Assembly: GCA_944391265.1 (NCBI GenBank)
Contig: CALXSX010000039.1
Location: 1-10,833, forward strand
Direction of reading: 5' to 3'
Length of the DNA: 10,833 nt
Source of the DNA: an uncultured Clostridia bacterium
GTDB taxonomy: Bacteria > Bacillota > Clostridia > UBA1381
The translations under genes and the position numbers were made by a program. The notes below the pieces were generated by a model that saw only the letters and a program-made list of their open reading frames with translations, searched no databases and was not told the origin of the DNA. Positions 1-5,899 of this stretch are shown here, one piece after another; within the stretch, counting starts at the first letter, position 1; each line of letters begins with the position of its first letter.

Positions 1-4
1 CTTT

Positions 5-13
5 TCCCTCCTT
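5..13 (-). promoter_or_regulatory. Strong ribosome binding site of a gene beyond the left edge
   Basis: On the minus strand this reads AAGGAGGGA, a near-perfect match to the 16S anti-Shine-Dalgarno sequence, followed by AAAG up to the window edge. No start codon is present inside the window, so the gene begins within a few bases to the left. A long A-tract sits just upstream. The strength of the site suggests a well-expressed gene. Its identity cannot be seen here. Confidence 0.75.
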
Positions 14-90
14 GATATTTTTTTTTTTTTTTTACGCACGACAGCTCAAATGAAAATTACACACACCGCCGGGTGTTTCCTGTCACCCTC

Positions 91-127
91 AAATAAAAAC
101 CCAATCCCGCAAAATGCCGGGAATGGG
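91..127 (-). terminator. Terminator-like hairpin inside the leader (candidate attenuator)
   Basis: On the minus strand CCCATTCCCG (127-118) pairs with CGGGATTGGG (109-100) around an 8-nt loop, giving ten positions with one T-T mismatch. TTTTTATTT (99-91) follows directly. This is the form of an intrinsic terminator. It lies about 200 nt downstream of the promoters at 296-359 and about 80 nt before the ribosome binding site at 5-13, so it would either attenuate the downstream gene or end a separate small RNA. A possible competing pairing is CCGGG (217-213) with CCCGG (121-117), but it is only 5 bp. Confidence 0.65.
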
Positions 128-295
128 CGTAACAAAGTCATTTTCCGCTCCGTAAAAAGCGCGCAAAAGCCCCAAAAAGGGCATGAGCATTTTCTATGAA
201 GCGTGACTGCCGCCCGGTTTCGTGAATCGGACATTCTCCGCGGAAAAACCAGACTCTTCGGTCTGCAACCTCCCGCATCATCGATTTTATTCAGT

Positions 296-323
296 ATTGT
301 ACACCAATACACACTTGTCACAA
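296..323 (-). promoter_or_regulatory. Possible second promoter (P2) for the leader
   Basis: On the minus strand TTGTGA (323-318) and TACAAT (301-296) are separated by 16 bp, matching 4/6 and 5/6 of the sigma-A consensus. It would start about 35 nt downstream of P1. The same bases make an imperfect inverted repeat (ATTGTGACA / TGTACAAT), so the match could instead be a hairpin or operator. It is the weaker of the two promoters. Confidence 0.35.
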
Positions 324-330
324 TATTATC

Positions 331-359
331 ATTATACACGATATTCTGCGCAATTGCAA
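331..359 (-). promoter_or_regulatory. Sigma-A type promoter (P1) for the leader and off-window gene
   Basis: On the minus strand TTGCAA (359-354) lies 17 bp upstream of a perfect TATAAT (336-331). Transcription would start near position 324 and run left. It sits directly behind the terminator of the lipoprotein gene (364-412), so the left-hand gene forms a separate transcription unit. Confidence 0.75.
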
Positions 360-363
360 GCTT

Positions 364-412
364 TTTATAAAAAAAACCTGTACAAAATTGAAGAAATTTC
401 GTACAGGTTTTT
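364..412 (-). terminator. Strong intrinsic terminator after the lipoprotein gene
   Basis: On the minus strand a 12-bp arm AAAAACCTGTAC (412-401) pairs perfectly with GTACAGGTTTTT (383-372). A further 5 bp of A/T pairs lie inside after one mismatch, around a small loop. The descending arm runs into a continuous T-rich tract ending near 364. It starts 5 bp after the lipoprotein stop codon and ends the transcript that carries that gene, and probably read-through from the large operon upstream. Confidence 0.9.
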
Positions 413-417
413 AGTGA

Positions 418-954
418 TTATTGCCCCGATTTCTGGAACAGCTCTTTGCCCTCTGCCGCTGCCGCAAGACCCGCCTCATAGGACTTGTCAACTGCGGTAA
501 GCTTGTCAAGCACAATTCCGCCGTCCGCTTTGTTAAACGTGACGCATACGATTACATTATTCGGTGTACCCACGCTGAAGTAGTAAAAATCATAATCTCC
601 GGCGTCTGCTATGCCGGAGGTTTCGACTATCTTCTCAACCTGGGACAAAAACTCCTCCGGCAGGCTGTCAGAGGTTTCTATCGGAAGATTTACGGAAAGC
701 ATCTTAAGCCCAACATTCACCGATTCGGTAACAACCGCTCCAGAATTAACTTCCTTTATCTTTGACGAAAGCTCCGTATCAGCTACTTCCTCTGTCTCTA
801 TATTCGTCTGTTCGCCGGTAACGCTTTCCTCAATCTCAGGTGCAACCGTCGGGTCGGGAGCAGGCGTTGAAAGCTCCTCTGTGTCATTGCCTCCCGAGCA
901 TGCGCTCAGAGCAAGTGCAATCGTTGCCGCGAGTATTATAAACAATTTTTTCAT
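418..954 (-). CDS. Small secreted lipoprotein of unknown function
   Basis: The product is 178 residues. Residues 1-18 form a lipoprotein signal peptide (MKK, then a hydrophobic stretch) ending in the lipobox L-S-A-C, with Cys19 as the expected lipidated residue, so the mature protein should be anchored to the outer face of the membrane. Residues 20-65 are a flexible linker rich in Glu, Thr, Pro and Ser. The remaining ~110 residues look like one compact alpha/beta domain that I do not recognise. The ATG at 954 is preferred over in-frame upstream ATGs because the signal peptide starts there, AAGGAAG lies about 10 nt upstream, and the next ATG upstream falls at the predicted transcription start. 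It follows ktrA, has its own promoter (995-1023) and terminator (364-412), and has no visible catalytic motif. Confidence 0.8.
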   Translation of the reverse strand: MKKLFIILAATIALALSACSGGNDTEELSTPAPDPTVAPEIEESVTGEQTNIETEEVADTELSSKIKEVNSGAVVTESVNVGLKMLSVNLPIETSDSLPEEFLSQVEKIVETSGIADAGDYDFYYFSVGTPNNVIVCVTFNKADGGIVLDKLTAVDKSYEAGLAAAAEGKELFQKSGQ

Positions 955-994
955 ATCTTCGTCTCTTCCTTTCCGCCTTTTCGGCATTGAATGT

Positions 995-1023
995 ATTATA
1001 ACACGAAAGCGTCTTAAAATCAA
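995..1023 (-). promoter_or_regulatory. Sigma-A type promoter of the lipoprotein gene
   Basis: On the minus strand TTGATT (1023-1018) and a perfect TATAAT (1000-995) are spaced by 17 bp. The start would be near 988, giving a 5' UTR of about 34 nt that holds the ribosome binding site. No terminator separates it from ktrA, so the gene is probably also reached by read-through. Confidence 0.75.
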
Positions 1024-1040
1024 CACTTATTTTATGAATA

Positions 1041-1691
1041 TTATTGTTTAGATGTTAATTTTAATACATCGACTGTCTTTCCTATTATCACCACATGGTC
1101 GTCGGGGCGGAAAACATATGCGGAATGAGGAAGCGGGTCAAGCTCATCGCCATTTTTCACAGCGATTATATTAACGTGGTATTTGTTTCTTACGTTTATA
1201 CCGGCTATGTTCTGACCTACCCACTTCGGCATCACTGGCACCTCAAAAATTGAGTATTCCTCTGAAAGCTGGATAAAATCAAAAATTTTGTTTGCGTTAT
1301 ATTTTATCGCCGTTTTCTCTGCAATTTCGCGTTCCGGGTATATTACATCATCTGCCCCGATTTTTTTCAGGAATATCGCCTGTCTGTCGCTTTTAGCCAT
1401 GGAAACGACGTATTTTGCGCCCATTTCCTTTAAAAGCGACGTAATTTCAAGCGACGACTGAAAGTCCTTGTCCACCGCCACAAAGCATATGTCAAAATTA
1501 TTCACGCCAAGCGAGCGGATAACGCCTTCGTTCTGACAGTCCCCGACATACGAATCCGTAAACACGTTGTTAAGCCTTTCGACAAGCTCCTCATTTTTGT
1601 CAACAACCATCACATCGTTTCCGAGCGCCTGCATCTTTTTCGCAAGGTGCTTTCCGAACCTGCCCACGCCTATTACCAAAATCGATTTCAT
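1041..1691 (-). CDS. ktrA: Potassium uptake regulatory subunit KtrA (TrkA family, RCK domain)
   Basis: At 216 residues this is the usual size of a single-RCK KtrA, about half of the double-RCK TrkA of E. coli. Residues 3-17 carry the Rossmann nucleotide-binding signature G-V-G-R-F-G (G8, G10, G13), with an acidic residue, D31, at the end of the second strand. Residues ~1-130 form the TrkA-N/RCK domain and ~135-216 the TrkA-C domain. The family forms a cytosolic octameric ring that gates the KtrB channel. It binds ATP/ADP in the N domain, and in Bacillota c-di-AMP in the C domain; c-di-AMP binding here is inferred from family only. It lies 15 bp after ktrB, with AAAGGAG just before its ATG, as expected for co-translation of the two subunits. 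Confidence 0.93.
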   Translation of the reverse strand: MKSILVIGVGRFGKHLAKKMQALGNDVMVVDKNEELVERLNNVFTDSYVGDCQNEGVIRSLGVNNFDICFVAVDKDFQSSLEITSLLKEMGAKYVVSMAKSDRQAIFLKKIGADDVIYPEREIAEKTAIKYNANKIFDFIQLSEEYSIFEVPVMPKWVGQNIAGINVRNKYHVNIIAVKNGDELDPLPHSAYVFRPDDHVVIIGKTVDVLKLTSKQ

Positions 1692-1706
1692 AACAAAGCT
1701 CTCCTT

Positions 1707-3050
1707 TTAGCCGATTAGTATTTTTTCGTACGGTCTGTCGATTGGGATATTGTTCCTCTTTTCCGCGAGGACGAGCATCAGAGTCAGACCTCCGACTCTG
1801 CCGCCGAACATCAGTATCATCAGTATTATTTTTGAAAGCGGACCAAGCTCCGGCGTTATGCCGAGCGTCAGACCGACCGTGCCGATAGCTGACACTACCT
1901 CAAATAATACCTCCTCTGCACGGAACGGTTCCACCGCGCATATTATCATGACCGCGCTCAGCACCGCAGTCATGTATATAGTAAATATAGCACTTGCCTT
2001 TTTAACAATGTGTTCATCAAGCCGCCTTTTGAATATATTGATGCTCCGCGTATGCCTTGATGCGGAAATGGCGCCGAGTATGAGCACGATGAATGTCGTT
2101 GTCTTTATTCCGCCGGCTGTCGAGCCCGGGCTTCCGCCGACAAACATCAGAATCGTTATAAGGGTCCTTCCGCTTTCGGAAAGCTCGGTAAGGTCAACGG
2201 TGTTAAATCCCGCCGTTCGCGGCGTTACCGACTGGAAAAACGACACAAGCCATTTTTGACTAAGCGTAAGCCCTGAAAGAACGCCGTTTCTTTCAAACAG
2301 GAACAGCAGCACCGCACTGCCGAAAACAAGGATAGCCGTAGTAAAAAGCACTATCTTTGAATGAAGCTCAAATTTCTTAAAATTAAATCGCGTCTGCAGG
2401 CAGTCGTTCCAAACAAGAAAGCCGAGACCGCCTATAATTATCAGCAGCATAACCGTTATGTTTACAGTAGGGTCAAGCTGATAACGCACAAGCGAGGAAA
2501 ACTCGCCGAACCTGCCCATAAGATCGAATCCGGCGTTACAAAATGACGACACGGAATGAAAAACGGCGTAATATAACGACCGTGCAAAACCAAACTCCGG
2601 CAGAAAACGCATCATCAGCACTGCCGCGCCTATGCCCTCGAAAATGAGAGTGCCGAAAAATATTCTCCGCACCATCTTAACAACGCCGGAAATTCTCATC
2701 GTTCCGGCTGACTCCATTAGCAGCTTGCGCTCGTGCAGGCTTATCCTGCGCTTGAGAAATATCGAAAACATCGCGATTACCGTCATAAACCCTATACCGC
2801 CAATCTGTATCATGGCGAGTATCACTATCTGACCGAACAGCGTCCAGTGCGAGTATGTGTCATATGTTACAAGCCCCGTGACGCACGTAGCGCTCGTAGC
2901 GGTAAAAAACGCGTTTATAAGCGTCGTCGTATTACCCTGTTTTGTCGATATGGGAAGCATGAGCAGCATTGCCCCCGTAAATATTATGCCGAAAAACCCG
3001 AGCGCTATTATCTGCAAATACCCGAGCTTTGGCAGCCTTATTTTTTTCAT
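1707..3050 (-). CDS. ktrB: Potassium uptake membrane subunit KtrB (TrkH family)
   Basis: This 447-residue polytopic membrane protein has the four membrane-pore-membrane repeats of the Trk/Ktr/HKT superfamily. All four selectivity-filter loops are visible with their conserved Gly: C-V-T-G59-L, N-A-G174-F, T-A-G281-F-N and G-T-V-G393-L. The Gly/Ser/Thr-rich loop that gates the pore is present at ~305-319 (GGSPGSTAGGIKTTT). The C terminus ends in ILIG, as is common in KtrB, where it takes part in dimer contacts. It translocates K+ inward with the RCK subunit encoded next. KtrB fits better than TrkH because the protein is short and is paired with a single-RCK partner. The start is an ATG with a GAGAGGGG stretch about 11 nt upstream, 38 bp after the zinc-ribbon gene. 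Confidence 0.93.
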   Translation of the reverse strand: MKKIRLPKLGYLQIIALGFFGIIFTGAMLLMLPISTKQGNTTTLINAFFTATSATCVTGLVTYDTYSHWTLFGQIVILAMIQIGGIGFMTVIAMFSIFLKRRISLHERKLLMESAGTMRISGVVKMVRRIFFGTLIFEGIGAAVLMMRFLPEFGFARSLYYAVFHSVSSFCNAGFDLMGRFGEFSSLVRYQLDPTVNITVMLLIIIGGLGFLVWNDCLQTRFNFKKFELHSKIVLFTTAILVFGSAVLLFLFERNGVLSGLTLSQKWLVSFFQSVTPRTAGFNTVDLTELSESGRTLITILMFVGGSPGSTAGGIKTTTFIVLILGAISASRHTRSINIFKRRLDEHIVKKASAIFTIYMTAVLSAVMIICAVEPFRAEEVLFEVVSAIGTVGLTLGITPELGPLSKIILMILMFGGRVGGLTLMLVLAEKRNNIPIDRPYEKILIG

Positions 3051-3088
3051 AGCCTGAAAATGCCCCTCTCTTTCAAAAGCGAACAGCT

Positions 3089-3958
3089 TTAATCTTTAGT
3101 GCTGTCCGGCTTCTGCGTTTCCCGTGAAGCGGCGCCTTCCGTCTGCGTATCAAGAAATTCATCTATATAGTCCGTGTAGTCCTCGTATTTTGCCTTTTTG
3201 TCGGAAAGCTGGTCGTAGGTAAAATCGTAGTACACGTGCTCTGTGCCATTTATTATTATGCCCTTTCTGTGATTAACCTTGCCGTTTCTCACAAAAGAAA
3301 CGCTGTACCAGTTTTCACCTGCCCTGTTGTATTCGGGACTAACGCCTATGCCGCCTACATAGTCACGCATCAGTGACGCTCCGTTGTCCGTATCGCTTAT
3401 CTTTTCATAGCTTATAATCATTCTGCCGCCGCCCTCAGCGTCCTTCAGGCTGAGTCTCGTATTCTGATTTGATAAATTATCAACCTCAAACTCGGACGGG
3501 TACGGACACCTGAACCCATAGACATTATCTATGTATATCTGACAGCCCTCATCTGACGCAGAATTCATACTTCCGCCCTCACTGTCATCAGGCTCCTCGC
3601 TTTTTGCAGCCGTGCTTGCGGTGGGCTCAACCGTCTCGCTGGGCTTGGGCGTGGGGCTAACTCCCGGCATAGCCTGGACACCGTCGGGCGCGTTTTTCAT
3701 TATATAATTATGCGCATACAAACCGCCTGCTACAGACACTATAACCGCTATAATTATTGCCCATACAACTATGACGGCAACCCGTTTCTTCTGGTGCCTT
3801 CGCTGTGCCTCCTTCTGCATTTTTTTCTTTCTGTACCTGTCGTAGCTGTCAAGCTCCCTTTTCTTCGGCTGCGGTCTCTGCGCCGGCACAGGCTGACCGC
3901 ACCTGTCGCAAAACCTCGCATTATCAGAAATCTTCTTTCCGCATTTCTTGCAATACAT
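3089..3958 (-). CDS. Zinc-ribbon single-pass membrane protein, function unknown
   Basis: The 289-residue product has a clear modular layout. Residues 3-20 hold a zinc ribbon, C3-x2-C6-x10-C17-x2-C20, of the short N-terminal zinc_ribbon type common in Bacillota membrane proteins. Residues ~28-59 are a very basic stretch. Residues ~60-82 form one hydrophobic helix preceded by KKR, so the ribbon should be cytoplasmic and the rest outside. Residues ~92-135 are a Pro/Ser/Thr/Glu-rich linker. Residues ~139-270 are a globular extracellular region with Y-G-F-x-C-P-Y-P near its start and Tyr-rich segments near its end, loosely like PsbP-type or other small secreted domains. I do not recognise its function. 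It begins 3 bp after trhP and ends 38 bp before ktrB, so it is co-transcribed with both. A sensory or assembly role for the envelope is a guess. Confidence 0.8.
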   Translation of the reverse strand: MYCKKCGKKISDNARFCDRCGQPVPAQRPQPKKRELDSYDRYRKKKMQKEAQRRHQKKRVAVIVVWAIIIAVIVSVAGGLYAHNYIMKNAPDGVQAMPGVSPTPKPSETVEPTASTAAKSEEPDDSEGGSMNSASDEGCQIYIDNVYGFRCPYPSEFEVDNLSNQNTRLSLKDAEGGGRMIISYEKISDTDNGASLMRDYVGGIGVSPEYNRAGENWYSVSFVRNGKVNHRKGIIINGTEHVYYDFTYDQLSDKKAKYEDYTDYIDEFLDTQTEGAASRETQKPDSTKD

Positions 3959-3961
3959 GAC

Positions 3962-5206
3962 TTATCTGCACTCTTCCTTTCCGGGCAAAGAACCTCTTCT
4001 GAGCATCGCCCCGGCACAAACCGGCCTGTCCGCCTTCATCCTGACGGTCATCTCCGCATGGCGCGCAACGTCTATGCTCACACCGTTTTCATCGGTCATG
4101 TCGCCTATCGTCTGTGTAAAGGACGGCTGCATCGGCAATATAACCTCTATCTCCTCGCCTTTAAAAAATCTGTTCCTCTGTGATACTGTCATAAGCTGCG
4201 TTTTTTCGTCATACGACGTGACTATGCCTATAAGGTCATAGCTCCTTATATACGAGCTCGACGTGTACACCTGTGCCGAGCTGTCAGGCTTCCCGAAATA
4301 AAATCCCGTCGTGTACGGCCGGTGACTTACCTTGCAAAGCTCGTCAAGCTCCGTTCCGTCAAATACGTATTTTTCAGGATTGTCAAAGTACTTGTCTATT
4401 TCACGCCTGTACGCGCCGACAACAGTCGCAACGTAATAAGGCGTTTTTACCCTGCCCTCTATCTTAAAGCTTTTTATTCCTGTTTTCACAAGCTCCGGGA
4501 TATGCGCAATCATGCACAAATCCTTTGAGTTGAATATAAAGCTGCCTCTCTCATTTTCAAAAATATCAAAATACTCGCCCGGCCTCGTCTGTTCAACAAG
4601 CGAGTAGTTCCAGCGGCACGGGTGCGCGCACGCGCCGAGGTTTGAGTCCCTGCCCGTCATGTAATTCGACAGAAGACACCTTCCCGAGTAAGATATGCAC
4701 ATTGCTCCGTGAACAAACGCCTCAATTTCAAGGCTGCCCGTCTTTTCGTTTATCTCGGCAATTTCGTCAAGGCTCAGCTCCCTTGCCGCGACAACCCTTG
4801 CCGCACCGAGGTTTTTCCAGTGCAGAAATGAGCGGTAGTTAATGTTGTTTGCCTGAGTGCTTATGTGAATCGGAAGCTCAGGCGCTTCGCTCTTTACTAT
4901 GTCAAACGCGCCGGGATCGGACACGAGCACTCCGTCAAATCCGAGCGGACGTATCTCCCGTATATATTTTTCAAAATCCTCAATATCGCTGTTATGAGGA
5001 AGAATGTTTGCGGTGAGATACACCTTTCTTCCGCGTTTGTGCGCATAGTCAAGGCCTTCCTTTATTTCGTCGAGCGTAAAATTTTCCGCAGCAACGCGAA
5101 GCGAAAACGCTTCGCCGCCTATATACACAGCGTCCGCGCCGTACATTACCGCCGTTTTCAGCTTTTCAAGACTGCCGCCCGGGGCGAGCAGTTCGGGTTT
5201 AGTCAT
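3962..5206 (-). CDS. trhP: U32 family tRNA 5-hydroxyuridine synthesis protein, TrhP-like
   Basis: This 414-residue protein belongs to peptidase family U32. Residues ~5-35 hold the typical opening (E-L-L-A-P-G-G, then GADAVYIGG). The family signature spans 163-180 (A-F-x2-G-A-M-C170 ... G-R-C177-L-x-S). Two more Cys follow in G-A-C193-x3-C197, a four-Cys set thought to hold an Fe-S cluster. TrhP proteins are not proteases as far as is known: with prephenate as hydroxyl-related precursor they hydroxylate tRNA U34 to ho5U. Length and the neighbour trmR point to the longer Bacillus-type TrhP (YrrO, about 420 aa). RlhA, which acts on 23S rRNA, is the main alternative, but the trmR neighbour favours tRNA. 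No second U32 gene is in the window. GAAAGGAAAG precedes the ATG by about 7 nt. Confidence 0.85.
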   Translation of the reverse strand: MTKPELLAPGGSLEKLKTAVMYGADAVYIGGEAFSLRVAAENFTLDEIKEGLDYAHKRGRKVYLTANILPHNSDIEDFEKYIREIRPLGFDGVLVSDPGAFDIVKSEAPELPIHISTQANNINYRSFLHWKNLGAARVVAARELSLDEIAEINEKTGSLEIEAFVHGAMCISYSGRCLLSNYMTGRDSNLGACAHPCRWNYSLVEQTRPGEYFDIFENERGSFIFNSKDLCMIAHIPELVKTGIKSFKIEGRVKTPYYVATVVGAYRREIDKYFDNPEKYVFDGTELDELCKVSHRPYTTGFYFGKPDSSAQVYTSSSYIRSYDLIGIVTSYDEKTQLMTVSQRNRFFKGEEIEVILPMQPSFTQTIGDMTDENGVSIDVARHAEMTVRMKADRPVCAGAMLRRGSLPGKEECR

Positions 5207-5230
5207 ATTTTAACTTTCCTTTCGGGGTTA

Positions 5231-5896
5231 TTATTTGAGCTTGACAGATACGGTCACTCCGTCTCCGACAGACAGGACGGACGTTACCATGTCATCTCTT
5301 TCAGATATTGCCTTTATAAATTTCCGAAGCCGCTTCACTATCGTTATCTTGCGCCTTATGACAAGCTCGTCAGTGCACGTCATGCCCTTGTACAGGACGT
5401 TGTCACAAATCATGACGCCGCTTTTTTTAAGCAGTCTCATGCAGTCATCTATCATGTACACGTAATGCGCTTTGGGCCCGTCAATAAATATCATGTCGTA
5501 ATACCCGTCCCGGTCTATATATGATATATAATCGCGGGCATCGGCAAAAATTACTTCTATTTTTTCAGACAGCCCGGCACGGGCTACATTATCCCTCGCA
5601 AGCGACGCCATATCTCCGTCAAATTCAAGCGTTGTTATCCGCGCCTCAGGACATATTTCAGACATTAGTATGGCGGAATAGCCTATGGCCGTGCCTATTT
5701 CAAGGATATTGTGCGGCTGCTTTGCCGCCGTGAGCACCTCTAACAGCTTTGCCGTCTCCGGCTGCACTATAGGAACTTCATGTTCCGAGGCATACTGCTC
5801 AAGCTCAGCCAGTATACCGATGTTTTCCCTTATTTCGGACCGTATATACTCCGTCACATACGGCTGTACTATGGCGTCCTTTTCGTATTCGATCAT
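5231..5896 (-). CDS. trmR: tRNA 5-hydroxyuridine O-methyltransferase TrmR
   Basis: The 221-residue product is a SAM-dependent class I methyltransferase of the family 3 O-methyltransferases (catechol/caffeoyl-CoA type). Motif I is E66-I-G-T-x2-G-Y-S at 66-74, with an acidic residue, E91, at the end of strand 2. D134-x-I-F-I-D139-G-P-K-x2-Y and C-D165-N166-V-L provide the Asp/Asp/Asn set that binds the divalent metal. In B. subtilis the homologue YrrM (TrmR) methylates ho5U34 of tRNA to mo5U34. The gene lies between mltG (3 bp upstream) and trhP (24 bp downstream), the same order as yrrL-yrrM-yrrN/O. That context is the main reason for choosing TrmR over a general small-molecule O-methyltransferase. 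The Shine-Dalgarno match inside the end of mltG is weak, which suggests translational coupling. Confidence 0.88.
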   Translation of the reverse strand: MIEYEKDAIVQPYVTEYIRSEIRENIGILAELEQYASEHEVPIVQPETAKLLEVLTAAKQPHNILEIGTAIGYSAILMSEICPEARITTLEFDGDMASLARDNVARAGLSEKIEVIFADARDYISYIDRDGYYDMIFIDGPKAHYVYMIDDCMRLLKKSGVMICDNVLYKGMTCTDELVIRRKITIVKRLRKFIKAISERDDMVTSVLSVGDGVTVSVKLK

Positions 5897-5899
5897 CGC

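Larger units (their letters stand above)
1..324 (-). promoter_or_regulatory. Structured 5' leader of an off-window gene (candidate cis-regulatory RNA)
   Basis: No credible protein gene lies in 1-417. Minus-strand transcription from the promoter at 331-359 would give a leader of about 320 nt. Visible structure, 5' to 3': a stem 276-271 / 245-240 enclosing CAGAC (265-261) and GTCTG (254-250) with a 6-nt loop; a small CGGA/TCCG hairpin at 240-228; a short GCCC/GGGC hairpin near 170-183; the terminator hairpin at 91-127; then two mutually exclusive small hairpins in 61-88 (GGGTG/CACCC or ACACC/GGTGT); then an A-tract and a strong ribosome binding site. This layout fits a ribosomal-protein-type leader with attenuation. 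One candidate is the L20 leader of infC-rpmI-rplT, which in my recollection often sits near trk genes in related Clostridia; a leader of the rpsJ operon or an unnamed motif is also possible. Class assignment is inference. Confidence 0.5.

Noticed and set aside
46..339. Minus-strand open frame of 97 codons in the left intergenic region
   Set aside because: It overlaps the promoter and leader hairpins, lacks a ribosome binding site, and its Cys/Arg-rich sequence resembles no protein. The terminator hairpin at 91-127 lies inside it.
222..500. Plus-strand open frame of 92 codons crossing the terminator at 364-412
   Set aside because: It runs antisense through the terminator and the end of the lipoprotein gene, with no Shine-Dalgarno and no recognisable sequence.
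418..1026. Longer version of the lipoprotein starting at 1026
   Set aside because: It would start upstream of the -10/-35 promoter elements and put 24 charged residues before a clear lipoprotein signal peptide.
955..1040. Terminator between ktrA and the lipoprotein gene
   Set aside because: Only a very short GCC/GGC hairpin near 975-985 is present, without a T-tract, so no real terminator can be supported.
4865..5524. Long plus-strand open frame (219 codons)
   Set aside because: It is antisense to trhP and trmR, both of which have full family motifs. The translation is basic and low in family-like patterns, typical of a shadow frame.
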